The translations under genes were made by a program, and so were the position numbers. From the NCBI GenBank assembly GCA_963920765.1, contig OY987249.1, positions 8,494,817 to 8,558,816 of the forward strand: a DNA stretch of 64,000 bases, given 5' to 3'. Origin of the DNA: Ulota crispa. Its lineage: Eukaryota > Streptophyta > Bryopsida > Orthotrichales > Orthotrichaceae. The first letter of the stretch is position 1; each line of letters opens with the position of its first letter. Under the pieces are notes generated by a model. The model did not search any database and was not told the DNA's origin. It saw nothing but the letters and a program-made list of their open reading frames with translations. Below, one piece after another: positions 25,141 through 36,703 of this stretch.

Positions 25141-25533
25141 ACTATGCCCTATGGTCCTTTAAGGGTTAATGGTTGAAGTTACCACAATCTGCAAGCAGCA
25201 AAGGATTCTTTTCTCACAACTTGTACCTCGCACAACCACCAACCACATGATCGCACGTTGTTATATTGAAAATCTTATGGGAGTATTCTGTTCCCTCCAG
25301 GCAAACCAAGTACCAAGTACATATTCTACTCGTGTTTCCCGTTGCTAAGGAATCTTGATATACCGAATCGTGAACTACACATAATGCAAAAGCATACACG
25401 CCAGTGCAGGTGACGATATGATTATCATAATCATGGGCTAGGCCGACCAAGCATGGCCAGCACTCGACCGCAAAGTCAAAGGACACTTTGCAATTTCTAT
25501 GCCAGGCGAGGCCTGTAGGACATATACTCACTG

Positions 25534-28500
25534 TCACAAAACGAGGGGACCTGCATCATTAGTTATGGATTGCACCATGACGACAGGGCGAGCGCTGAAA
25601 CTGGTTGCCTTTGCATAGAATCGAGCATTTCCAGATGCACCGGATTTGGTAAAGAAAGCACCGTTGAGAAACAAATCGCCAGAAGATCTCCAGTTCCAAC
25701 TGTCTTCGTTGTTGTTTCCTCCATCATCAATACGCTTCGTGACCTGAACAAGAAAGGCTCACATCCTTGAGGCAAACTTGAGCAATTGTCAAGTTAAAAA
25801 GAACACGTAAATGACTGATATCACAGTGATCGGTGAGCTTAAACTTAGTGTAAGAAACCAATAAGCAAGGAAATACGACCACGTAAGGTTCATCTCATTA
25901 AAATGGCGGTATTAGGCACCATTTTCAAATGGGGGGAGGGGTCCAGTGATGTTTTGAAGTGCAAGATATATAGAGTGGTTTTGGTAAACATGCACTGTCC
26001 TTTCCATTTCCACTCCAAGACTACTTCCCACCAACCCCCTAAACCCCCCAAAATTTTAGTGTTTAGTTTGCTCTCTTCGAGGTCCCCCGCGCCAATTTAA
26101 TGGAATTCGCCACTTTAACAAAACTGATGTTATATCTAATTCCAGGTATTGAGTCCACCCAAGTGGGCTGGCTTTAGTCATTGGCTCATTGCGTGTCAAA
26201 TTAGCGAGGTTGGGTATACTCACAAGGTGCAATGGGACATATTTTTTACTAAGAACGGTTCATTTGCAGAAGGGTGAGAGCGAGCAAAAATTCACCTCTT
26301 TCTTGAATCTGGCGTTAGGAGCAAAGAATCGATTCCCTTCACTATTTATCATGGGATTTTCACTTCCTCCAATTGCGTACATTCCCCATCCTTGGTAGTT
26401 GTTGTTAACTATATGGAACGTACCTTGTCGGCACCTACAGAGACAATGTGGGAAACTTACCCCATAAGTACTTACATAGATATAATATGTTCAACACCAA
26501 GGTTCTCTCAAGCAGAAAAGAGGTTGTAAATTAAGAGTGACAAGACAATACACACTGTGTTTACCTTGGCATGCGCTCAACTAGATTTTCTCCAAAGTGG
26601 TTGAAGGCGACAGTTACTCTCATGCCCTTGTCTATTACGTCTTTAGGATGAGCGCCGAGTAACATCACCTGAGGCAGATAATTAATGGAAAAGACGAGTT
26701 AGAACTTGGCACAAACGCAGTCTGCCCATTGAATGCATTTATAACCTCTCCAAGACCTTAAGAACAAAATCATTAGAGATAATCCGACCTTCATTTTTTA
26801 AATTAAGACACCATTAAAATTGCATAAGTTCAATGAGGACTAAGAATTTACAGGTTGCTAGCAGCCATTCATATACATTCAGGAAGAGGAGCTGCCTTAT
26901 AAACCATAACCATGACCATCTTCCCAATCTTTATTCTGACAAGCAAATTTTCCAAATTTCCTGCATCAGTGGATCAGCAACAATCAGAGCCTACTCATTG
27001 AGAATACGCTAAGTAACTCCAATCTAGAGCCCAGTTTTAGAAATAGCACACTTTGAGTTGCTTGCAAGGCGCAGCTTGTACTGTTTTCCACAACAAAGCT
27101 CCACACCTGCAGATACGCGAAGGACCCCCGAATCTAAACATTGTTTGTAGGTCGTAGTGTCGTACCTTGTCATGATCCTCAAAGTAGTTGTTGGAGATGG
27201 TAACATCAGTGGATCCTTGAATTACATCGACAAGTCCATCAGCGCAGCGTGAGAAATAACAGTGGTCCACCCAGATATCGTGAGATCCGAAGATGTTAAT
27301 GCCATCTCCGTCCGTTTTGCCTCTGCTTCCATAATGGGAGAGAGAACTCCTTACATCAGCAGGCCCGGTGGATTTACAATCGTGAATGTGAACGTTGTGG
27401 ATGATGATGTTGTTGACGTACTGAATCGTTAGACACGCACCATCGGCGATGTGAACATTGTGGCCTCGGCCGTCGAGAGTCTTGTAACTGTTCATGATGA
27501 GCTCCTCCTTGAGTTTAATGTTCATGTTGCGGCTGAACACAATCCAGAGAGGCTCGGACTGAATGACGCCATAGCGAAGTGTTCCTTTTTCGGGATTAAC
27601 CACATCATCGTCGTCTTCATCGGTGACAACGTATATTTCTCCGTTTTTCCCGCCGATGGCGTTCTTACCAAAACCAAGGGCACAATCTGCGAGTTGTTGC
27701 CGATCCTTGGCCCAGTTTGAGTTGCACCTCCAGCAGTCGTCGACAGGATTGCCAGTTCCGCAGCCTCCAAGAGCTCTTCGCGTTGAATTAGAGCTTCAAT
27801 CATAAGATAAGACGTATTATGTCAGACTATCGAATTCGAGAACACCGACTATACAAAACTTGTACTAGCCGGGGCACATTACATGTGAACTAACGCAGGA
27901 AAATGCGAAGTTCTTGAAAAGACAAGAAAATACAGGATAAATACAAACAAAACTCAAATAAAAGACACTCCAACCGTTGGAACGATCTGAAGGAGCTCCC
28001 TTCAAGCGGTTCAATACATCATTACATTTCATCTACGAAAGTACATTAAAATAGGCTCAAAACGTGTAAAACACAGTTTTCTCGCAGCTTGGAGTAGAGA
28101 CGTATACCACTCCTCTGACTGAACAACGAACATCGTATAATTTGAGACAATTGTATTCATTTCCATAGCTGTGGAGTGGAAGTTGAAACATTAGCTTTCA
28201 CTATTAACTTCGTCCGGCCCGTGTAAGGATGCAAGCCATACAAGAAACAGGAAAATCAGTTGCTTTATTATTTAATCTCAAATTCTATTAAATAAAAAAA
28301 ACCAAGTAGTTCACTACATACTTCAGTATTTCACTTTCTCCTCAGTTTTGTTAGCAATGCCGGCTAGAATGGACTAGAACATCATCAGCATTCACGACGC
28401 CTCGCGACAACGACACTTATGTACTACAGAAACTACTCCCAATGGTAATGTGACGCACGCATACTAATACTTTGGCCCCGCAAGAAAAACGAAATGCTCT

Positions 28501-29046
28501 CGTAACAATCCCCCCTCGCTTTCCCGCCAAATTCTACTGCCCGGACAAACGTAAAACGAGATCACCATTCAACATCCTCACGCTGAATATAAAGCCAAAA
28601 ATATTTTCCGAAAACAAAAAGAGAGCCGGAAGAACAAAAATTCTGAGATAGCTCTCGAGCTGCTGTTATAGCATTACAATCGACGACGAAAACGCAATAT
28701 TAATACTAATCGCACAAGCCGAGTAGAAGACAAGAACAAGTTCCGAAAATAGCAGAGGACCGGACCGCAACACTCGAACGCGATCCTCGTGCCGGTTCCT
28801 AACCTGCTATATTCAAAGGCCGAATAACATACTGCACACAGAAATCCTAACACTGCTTCAACAACGAAAGTTGTACGACATTCAAATCGACTTTTACCTC
28901 GCTTCCGAGTCCACATTGGCCTCGCTGTGATCATGATCAGCAGGCACATCCGCCTGTGTCGAAGCCAGAATCCTCACAGCTCCACAGACCTCCCAGTGCA
29001 GAGAGAAAAGGACGACTACCGCGCCTGTCAACACTAACTTCGCCAT
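25534..29046 (-). CDS. Secreted pectate lyase (polysaccharide lyase family 1)
   Basis: The enzyme cleaves de-esterified pectate in the cell wall by Ca2+-dependent beta-elimination. Exons on -, 5' to 3': 29046-28898, 27793-27166, 26668-26565, 26434-26296, 25743-25534; phases agree at every junction, giving 1230 nt and 409 residues, normal for plant family members. Residues 1-22 ([20 protein letters not shown]...) form a signal peptide. Then come [22 protein letters not shown] (about 65-77), [46 protein letters not shown] (224-240), [18 protein letters not shown] (about 291-296, containing the conserved catalytic-region Arg), [12 protein letters not shown] and [20 protein letters not shown]. 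All family blocks are present and no break was seen. The start is the ATG giving the signal peptide in phase with exon 2. The promoter lies in a tandemly duplicated region. Confidence 0.95.
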
Positions 29047-29078
29047 CGCCAAAAAAAAACCACGACAGCAACTACAAC

Positions 29079-29730
29079 AAAGCTAAGTTAAGCTCGCTTT
29101 CGAAATTAAAACTCCAAGAACGTCGTCACTCGTCGCTGGTGAAAGCAATAACGACGGAGTTGAATCGGGAGTTGAATGCAAATAGAGCGTTGAGCTGCAA
29201 TGGCGAGTGAGAGATCGAAAGGCTTATAAGACAATCGAGGATCGCGATTGAAGCAAGCAGTCAGCTCCGGTGTTGTAAGCTTAATAAGCTTAAGAGTGAG
29301 GACTGAGGAGCTGCTCCTGCAGGTTGCGTTGATCTTCTCTTTTTTCGGTCAGGGCGGCGCCAGTACTCTCTCTCTCACCAACAGACCACGACCTTCACAC
29401 AAAGCTAAGTTAAGCTCGCTTTCGAAATGAAAAACGCCAAGAACGTCGTCACTCGTCGCTGGTGTAATCAATAACGACGGAGTTGAATGCGAAGGCAGCG
29501 TTGAGCTGCAATGGCGAGAGAGAGAAAGGCTTATAAAACAAGATTTGCGTACAAGTGAGGATCGCGATTGAAGCATGCAGCGCGGCGCAATCAGCTCCGG
29601 TGTTGTAAGCTTAATAAGTTAAGAGTGAGGACTGAGGAGCGGCTCCTGCAGGTTACGTTGATCTTCTCTTTTTTCGGTCAGGCGGCGCCAGTAAGCGTAC
29701 TCTCTCACCAACAGACCACGACCTTCACAC
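29079..29730. repeat. 322-bp tandem duplication over the pectate lyase 5' flank
   Basis: Two direct copies, 29079-29400 and 29401 to about 29730, each start AAGCTAAGTTAAGCTCGCTT and end near 'accaacagaccacgaccttc'. They are highly similar, with a few substitutions and small indels, so the duplication is recent. Each carries a TATA-like motif on the minus strand (rc of CTTATAAGA near 29223 and CTTATAAAA near 29527). The pectate lyase ATG at 29046 lies just downstream in its own direction. Confidence 0.9.
29222..29232 (-). promoter_or_regulatory. Candidate TATA box for pectate lyase (proximal copy)
   Basis: Read on the minus strand the site is GTCTTATAAGCC, about 180 bases before the pectate lyase ATG, a plausible distance for a plant core promoter plus leader. 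The duplicated copy near 29525-29537 reads TTTTATAAGCC and could serve as a second core promoter. The motif is nearly palindromic, so orientation is not decisive. Confidence 0.4.
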
Positions 29731-30023
29731 TATCACGGTTCACCGCGCTTGCCTCGTCCCGCTCATTATTAGGCTCCCGTTTCCTGCTTCACTTACTGAC
29801 AGATAGCCGCTCTCTCTCTCTTTCTTTGTTTCTCTCTCTTTCTCTCTCTCGCTTTCGCTCTGACCATCGTCTCGCACCTCCTGCAGGCTTCACTGCAGTC
29901 ACAGCCACCTCCCCTACCCTACGTAGTCCCCCTCTGATCTGCATTTGTCGGCGGATTTTCTTCACAGTAGGGGGACTTTATTGAGCTTGTCTAGAAGGTC
30001 CTCCTCATAAATGGCTAGGGCTC

Positions 30024-30322
30024 TACACCAAATAGTGCATTTAAGTTGCTCCATGCTAATTTCTCGACATTTTATACTATTTAAATACTTATTGCTGCTA
30101 CAGTAATTTTCAGCAACAATTATTATAATAAATAAATTTTAAAAGATTTGATTATTATTTACTATTAGACAAACTAGCAACATCCAAATTGTAGACCAAG
30201 TGAAATTTTAATATATAAAGAGTTACATGCACTTCCTAGTGGACAAGTAGTGGGTCATGAGATAACTTTCCAAGGTCAGGCAACCTAATTGTTAAGGCAA
30301 CCTAAATGCACTATTTGGTGTA
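30024..30322. repeat. MITE with 25-bp inverted ends
   Basis: The left end TACACCAAATAGTGCATTTA and the right end TAAATGCACTATTTGGTGTA are inverted copies. A second partial unit follows directly (30322-30540) with the same interior order ('ttcttgacatttcacactat', 'gttgcatgctcttccaagtgg'). Related pieces with 'ttaggttgcct' lie near 640-780 and 45840-46000. No coding capacity; superfamily unknown. Confidence 0.6.
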
Positions 30323-30627
30323 CATCAATTTCTTGACATTTCACACTATTTAAATATTTACTAAGATTATAAGAACTTTTTGCAATAAACAATGTAGGAA
30401 GCAAGCAAAAGTTGGACATAGCAATGAGCGTCAAAGCCAAGAAGAAGGGAAGATAGAACTTTACACAAAACCAATAATTAATGTAGCACGAAGAGAGTTG
30501 CATGCTCTTCCAAGTGGCCAAGGGTTTTGTGAGTGCAATCTTAGTGAAATGTTGTATTTATGAAATTGATGCATTTGAATATGACATATTTTTAAAGCTA
30601 GTTGACTTGATCATGTGGACAATCATT

Positions 30628-30918
30628 CACTAGAAGAAAAACATGTCATAAACGACTACCACAAAGTGCCAATCATGGTCCACAATAACTGCCTTACAAC
30701 TACACAAACAACTGCACAACAACTACACAACTGCACAACAACTGCACAACAACTGCACGACTAGAATCTAGTCATGCAATTGTTGTGCAATTGTGCAATT
30801 GTTATGCAATTGTGCAATTGTTGTGCAATTGTGCAATTGTTATGCACTTGTAAGGTAGTTATTGTGGACCATGGCTGGCACTTTGTGGTAGTCGTTTATC
30901 CCTAATTTTCTTCTAATG
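30628..30918. mobile_element. CACTA-type mini-element forming a hairpin
   Basis: Starts CACTAGAAGAAAAACATG and ends with a diverged complement (TTTTCTTCTAATG). Flanked by ATT at 30625-30627 and 30919-30921; three-base duplication and CACTA termini define the superfamily. The arms pair across the whole 291 bp. The middle consists of short iterated units of the ACTGCACAACA / TTGTGCAATTG type on opposite arms. A sister copy lies at 39867-40046. Confidence 0.85.
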
Positions 30919-30929
30919 ATTGTTTAACT

Positions 30930-31258
30930 TTAGTCAATTCTTTCAAAATCTACTCCTATATTTTTTTAAATGGATTTCTAATGCGGATTTTTCTCCAAGC
31001 TCTAGTGTATTTGAGGCTCATTTTCAAGACCTTCCAACACTAGAAAACTCAAGATTGCAATGAACACCCATGTACAAAATCTTGGATAGAAAAATCAACA
31101 ATATTCATTTTTTAAATCAGATTTTTGACATTGAAAATAAACTTCAAAACAAACTTGTATTCAAAAGAAATACCAAAAATAGTGATTTAATAAGGTTTTA
31201 TTTGTCTTCAAAGTTTTGCAAACACCCAAATTGGGTGCTTTGGGCATTTAGGGGTTAA
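30930..31258. mobile_element. Right part of a TTAA-type element (subfamily C)
   Basis: From about 30940 the sequence matches 56790-57110 closely (for example 'tttctccaagctctagtgta' and 'ttccaacactagaaaactc') and ends GGGCATTTAGGGGTTAA. The left end is not recognisable upstream of the CACTA element at 30628-30918, which interrupts this copy at a position continuous in the 56459-57110 copy. Confidence 0.65.
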
Positions 31259-31828
31259 TAGATTGCTCATTTTCTTGAAGTAGGAGATTGATTGAGTGGT
31301 TTTGTTTTCCAAAAAAGTTCACCCCTAAATGCTCGTGGTCAAGTGGAAAATTAGAAAATAGCATGCTAGTATTGAGTTTGATTATTTTGCACATTTGGCA
31401 GTTAAGTTTTAGTTGTATTTATTATTGTTTTTGTTTTTGCAATTACAATTATTTTTTGGGGCCTCTTTTTTGAATTCCATATAGTGTAAACTAGTTTTTT
31501 TTTTCACCTACTAGACGCCGCATGTCCTTGCAAATATGAAGAATTGTGAGAGAGAGCTCGGATCATTGGTCCAATTTCTGACAAGGTGGCCTCATGAGGC
31601 AAAAAAAATAAAAACACTGGTGTAACTCTTTAGGGTCAATGCTAGGCACAATTACCCCTTGACACCCCTAAATGCAAGGATTGAGGAGATGCCTAGGAGG
31701 CCTTGTTTATTGAGGTCAATTTTGAGATGGAAGAAGTCTTTTAGTGTAAAGGTATTTGTTCCTTTACTTGTCAAGGGTCCGACATGTGTCAAACTTGGGC
31801 CCTTCAATACATCTCATGTCACTTGATC

Positions 31829-32749
31829 TTAACCCTAAAGGACCAAGCAAAGTTTTCACCAAAAACTCTTCAAAATTGCCATTTTCAAAGCATCAACCAA
31901 ATTTGAAAACAAAATTGTTTACATGCATATGTGATTGGAGCATCTTGTAGAAGAATAGTTTTAGAAAATGTGGAAAAAAATTCAAAGTTTTTTACAACAT
32001 GGATTGGAAGTTAGAATGGTTTGAATATTCAAAAACGTCTTGTGAAAAACCGGGCAGCTACCCTTTAGAAGATGAAATTCCTAAGGAAAAAATGTCATGT
32101 GAGTGGTGCTTCTTTAAATTCCTTATTCTACCTAAGTTAAGTACAAGTCAAAAAGTTTCAAATCATTTGGAGCTGTATAACATATGGAGAAAAATTAGTA
32201 AATAAAAAGAAGTAGAGAATGATTAAAAACACTAAATTGTTAAGAATTAAATTATGGAAATGAAAAAAGCCAATCCCAATGGCCATAATATTGTCATAAA
32301 CAATATTCATCCTCTAGTATTGTTTTTTTTCCAAAATGTTGAAAATTGAGTAAAATAAAGGACTTCAAAGTTTATTTTGAAGTAGAGAATCCATAACTGC
32401 CCGCAAACAAACAATCCTCATAACTTTCATCTTGTTGATCTAAATGGAATGATTCAAAGCTCCTACATTCACATAAATCTCCTAAACCAATTTAAATTTT
32501 TTGTTTTTGAAAAAAGTGATTTTTAAAAATCTGCGCACGCTCCCAACAAACGTAAAAAAACAACATATTAGGCCATAATTTTTTACTCATAATTCTAAAT
32601 GTCATGAAATTTAATGCATATGAAAAATAAACCTTATCCCCACATTTAGTTAAAATTTCAACCTAAAATATGAAAAGCTCCAATCACAGGTACCTGCCCG
32701 AAATTGCTGTATTTCTTAAAAAAAAAGGGTCTGATCCTTTAGGGGCTAA
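31829..32749. mobile_element. TTAA-flanked piggyBac-like element, copy 7 (subfamily A)
   Basis: Left end TTAACCCTAAAGGACCAAGC, right end GGTCTGATCCTTTAGGGGCTAA. The 921-bp body follows subfamily A. Its stretch near 32280-32345 supplies the uninterrupted counterpart of the MITE insertion in the copy at 44353-45837. No coding region. Confidence 0.7.
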
Positions 32750-33134
32750 TTTGTGAAGCAGCGGTTCATGAATTTACTTTTCATTTTAAGTTTAGTGAGT
32801 TTTATTTAGATTTTGTATGGTGAGTGTCTGCACATATCAGTTCCCTTATTTTATGTCTTGATTTGCACAATTGGGGTTTTTAGTACATAGTTCCACGTGT
32901 CATGTTTCTAGGTGATTTGAAATTAACAGTCAGCTGGGAATCAGCTGATTCCTTCGACGAGGGAGGGATGCTCTGCCTTCAAGTTTGCCTGACTGCTGTG
33001 ACGTTGGCTGTTTAGGCGTCCTAACAAGCAGATGGCCGACACCTGGCCGTCACTGATAGGGACGCGTTCGTACTTCGCAGAGGTGGACCTTGCGGATTAA
33101 TCGAAAAAGTAAACCAATTCACCTTTTTATTTTA

Positions 33135-33454
33135 GGGGAAATTTTGTGGATACCCCTGAAGTTTGCCATATTTGTATAGATACCCCTGGTTTTTTGGAAA
33201 TTACACAAATACCCTTGGACCATGATTTTAGACATTTATATGTTGTGCTTGTACTTCCTTCATGATCAATGTTGAAGAAGGGAACATAATGAAATAAAAA
33301 AGAAACAATGTGCACTCAAAGGAAGAAGAGAAATGACATGCACAACAAAACAAACATATAAATTTTTGGTCTAAGGGTGTTTGTGTAATTTCAAAAAAAG
33401 TAGGGGCATCTATGTAAATTTTGCAAACTTCAAGGGTATCCATGAAATTTTCCC
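33135..33454. mobile_element. MULE-like MITE, family M1, copy 2
   Basis: Begins GGGGAAATTTTGTGGATACC and ends GGTATCCATGAAATTTTCCC. Exact 9-bp flanking repeat TTTATTTTA at 33126-33134 and 33455-33463. Length and interior match copies at 873-1194 and 52701-53022. Confidence 0.92.
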
Positions 33455-33949
33455 TTTATTTTACAACCCCTCTTGCTAAATCAACCCTAATGGATTATTC
33501 TAAATGTGTTAAATTATTGAAATTTTTGAGTTTTCACAGTGTGATCAAGCGGTTAAAACCATGGCAAGTGTGCCAATTGGCATGAGGGAACAGTGTCAAT
33601 TTGGACAATTTTTGTCATTTGGACGTGTTGATTTTGACTTTTCTTTTCATTGTGGATGTATTTTTGTCATTGCGGACACATTTAGTCAATTTGGACAATT
33701 TTTCTTGTAGTGCAAAAACTCAAATTTAATACTGTGGTATACACATGTTTTGTTGAGGGGTTTTGGTAACTTAAGTGAATTTGAGAATATTGTATACATT
33801 CTAACTTGGATAACACAACAAATTTACTTATTGCTTCACTTGTATTATAGACATCCATTTTTATAAAATAAAATACAGGCTATCTTGATTTAAGTTTTGG
33901 ACTCCACTAGGTCTTCTTTAGTTGTCATGCACTTTTGCAAGTTAAAAGC

Positions 33950-34345
33950 ATCTAAGGTAGACATACCCATCCCCAACCACCTCCCAATGCCGCACTCTAT
34001 GTTTTAGATGTTCTCCACACACTCTTGATCCCAAAGTGGAGCTATGAATGTCACTTGCACAAGCAAATCTTGCTACATGTCAGCTTAGAAGCTAGTTTGG
34101 GAGGGTTGGGATTGGGACCGTCAAGTGCATGATAGGAATACATCCAAGCCATTAATCTACAATTGCTTTTAGGGTCCTATGAGCTGTAACTTTGCCCTAT
34201 AATATAAAATATTCTACAATACTTTTTTTCACAAAAATGATTTTCTATGATAGCTTGTTGAAAGACTAATCCGACATAGTTTTTTCCTAAATTTTCCAGG
34301 ACCTGCCTGTAGCCCAACCCCTTAAACGATCGGGTATGGATGTAC
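33950..34345. mobile_element. MITE family T1 copy 2 (uninterrupted)
   Basis: Ends are inverted: left CTAAGGTAGACATACCC, right GGGTATGGATGTACCTACCT. It is the inverted homologue of 19757-20273 but lacks the hairpin insertion present there. The right end is followed by a second partial copy of its terminal ~25 bp (GGGTATGGATGTACC again at 34363-34377). Confidence 0.7.
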
Positions 34346-34869
34346 CTACCTTACACAGTTTCGGGTATGGATGTACCACCTTACGCAGTTACTCTTCAAA
34401 GCAAGGTTATTTTTTTGGTTTTCTCACCAATGCTTGGGTGGCATTTTTTGAAAATGGTTTGTAGCTTGCTGGCTTTGTCCCTATTTTGGTTGGAGTTGAA
34501 GGTGGCCCTGATACATGGATTTTTGGAGCATCATGGGATTTTTTTGTAGGTAAAAATTATTCATTGGTCATTTTTTGAAAACATCCAAATAAATATTGTC
34601 ATTACTTAAGTATTATATTGATTTGGATTAGGCAACACCTCAAAAAAATTTAAATGCTCAAATCATTTTAAAATGATGGCATCAATTTTCAATTTGATAA
34701 GGATTTTATGAAAGCCTAGGCTACAACGCAAATTTCATTATTGCAATCTGGCATTTTTTGAAAAAAAATCCCCCTTTTTTACCTATACACTTGCTTTTTT
34801 TTTTTTTTTTTTAAGGCAGTTAGGCCTTAAATTGCCCAAAAAAAAAGCACTGCTTCAAAGGTCTTAACA

Positions 34870-35145
34870 AGCGCCATGCTTGATTGAATGGCAACTATTC
34901 CACTCCCCTAAGAATGTTTTCATGGCATGCAATCTTAGTATGTCAAGCATAAAGCATTTACAATTATTGTTTATCACTCGGTTTATCATAAATTTTATTG
35001 AGTTTCATCATGTGTTACAGTTGGTAATTGATCATTTGACTAGTTATGGGGCACATTTGGTGAACAAAGGTGGGGTAAAAGAATTCTTAGAGCTCCTCAA
35101 AAATAGATGTAACTTTCAGTACGTCAAATTTGGCAAGTAACCATG
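34870..35145. repeat. Dispersed repeat D1, copy 2
   Basis: Homologous in the same order to 200-500 and 51345-51625, including 'tttcatggcatgcaatctta', 'ggtgaacaaaggtgggg' and 'gtcaaatttggcaag'. Unclassified. Confidence 0.6.
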
Positions 35146-35782
35146 CAAATGCCCTAATAAAGATAGTTCACTGAGAATGAAGAACCATACTTTTTCTTTT
35201 GGAGAATAGTTTGAATAACTGATCAAAATAAAACTTGTACAAAGATTGGGTTGAAAAATGGTTTTAATATTTATGGATAAGAGACAAAAGCTACTTATAC
35301 CAATACATTGATTTTATGTGCATAGGTAAATGCTTAAATGGTTAAAACACAACTCAATGTGCTATACTTTCTTAATGTATTTTGCACTATTCTAGCTCTT
35401 TCACCAAATACAACAAAGTCCAACATTGTATTCAATTTGAGCGCAAGGTTTCATACTAATTAATCAAAACGCTTACAAAATTTTATGTTAAGATGATTTT
35501 GAAACCAAAAAGGAGTCTTCTACTTGAACTTTTGGCATAATGTTTGTGGTAATCACGTTTATTGTATCTAAAGATAACAAAATTTTGTGACAAATTTTGT
35601 TAAACTTTAATCACATTTGTGAATAGTAACATAGAATCACGCCTAAAATTAATTTAGCAAATAGGAAAGGACCTTATGTAGTTTGGTGTATGTACAAAGA
35701 GAGGTCACCTTAATACATAAGCATGCTATTATTTGGAGTGATTCACACTATACACCCAAGTCCCAACTCTGCCAGGTCTAGT

Positions 35783-36703
35783 TTAACCCCTAAAGGACCA
35801 AGGAGCCCACTTTGGGCTTTATGAGAACTCGGGCAAGCTCTATTGACTTCATAATTTGGAATTTTTTCATGAATTTTTTAGGATGGATGCTACTCATCAT
35901 AATCTATATGTGAAGCTTTATTTCATGTCATTCCAATAAGTAATGCAAAAGTTATAAGGTTTTTTCAATTTCAATGTCAAGTTAGGCAGCAAACAATATA
36001 TTCTAATTTTTTATTTTTTATTTTTATATAATTGTATAGAATGATACCTACTCAAAACAAATTGAATCACTCAATTCCAAATAATGAGGTAAGAGTTAAA
36101 AGGAGTTTTATTTTGCGGGCAATGAAGGTAGGACAAGGGTGGAAAAAACATATAAAGTTATTTTTTACTCTCAATTTTGAAAATTTTCAGATGAAAATGA
36201 AAACTCAAGTTACTAATTTTTTGTTAAAGCATTCTCACCATTGGGATTAACAATTTTCAAATTCTTCTAAAACTTATTAGCATATTAGTTATATCTTTCA
36301 TTCATCAATACCTTTCACTTTACAACTTTTGTAAAAATGAATCCAAAATTTTTTTTGGTTAAAAAAATTTATATATGCTTTCAACCCATTTTCCAACATA
36401 TTGCCAAAATTTGACAAGAAATATAACATACATGTGTTTCTCTAAAAAGTTTGAAAAACAAAACTTCATCTTTTGGAAGGACTAGAAAAGCTTACATTTT
36501 GAAATTTAGGCACATTGATCTTGCAATTGGTAGGGATATTCATTCTAAAATTTTGGGACAATGTCCTTGTGCAAGTCAACCAAAGGATCTTACGGTTGGA
36601 TTTGTTAAAAAGTAAGTTTTAATGAAGATTTTGACTCTAGTTTGGGGACTAGTATTTTGAAGCAGTTTTGGGCCTCTAAACACAAAAGAATTTTAGGGGT
36701 TAA
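35783..36703. mobile_element. TTAA-flanked piggyBac-like element, copy 8
   Basis: A 921-bp element with TTAA intact at both ends: left TTAACCCCTAAAGGACCAAG, right TTTTAGGGGTTAA. The left start, including 'gagcccactttgggcttt', matches the element entering at 63369. No open frame long enough for a transposase. Confidence 0.75.

Noticed and set aside
28674-28949. 91-codon minus-strand frame beginning [12 protein letters not shown]
   Set aside because: It overlaps the true pectate lyase exon 1 in another frame and runs into intron 1; the signal-peptide frame with the 29046 ATG fits the next exon's phase.
29568-29984. 138-codon + strand open frame with Ser/Leu-rich stretch
   Set aside because: The low-complexity part comes from a CT microsatellite (29810-29855) and the rest from the promoter duplication; no conserved motif.
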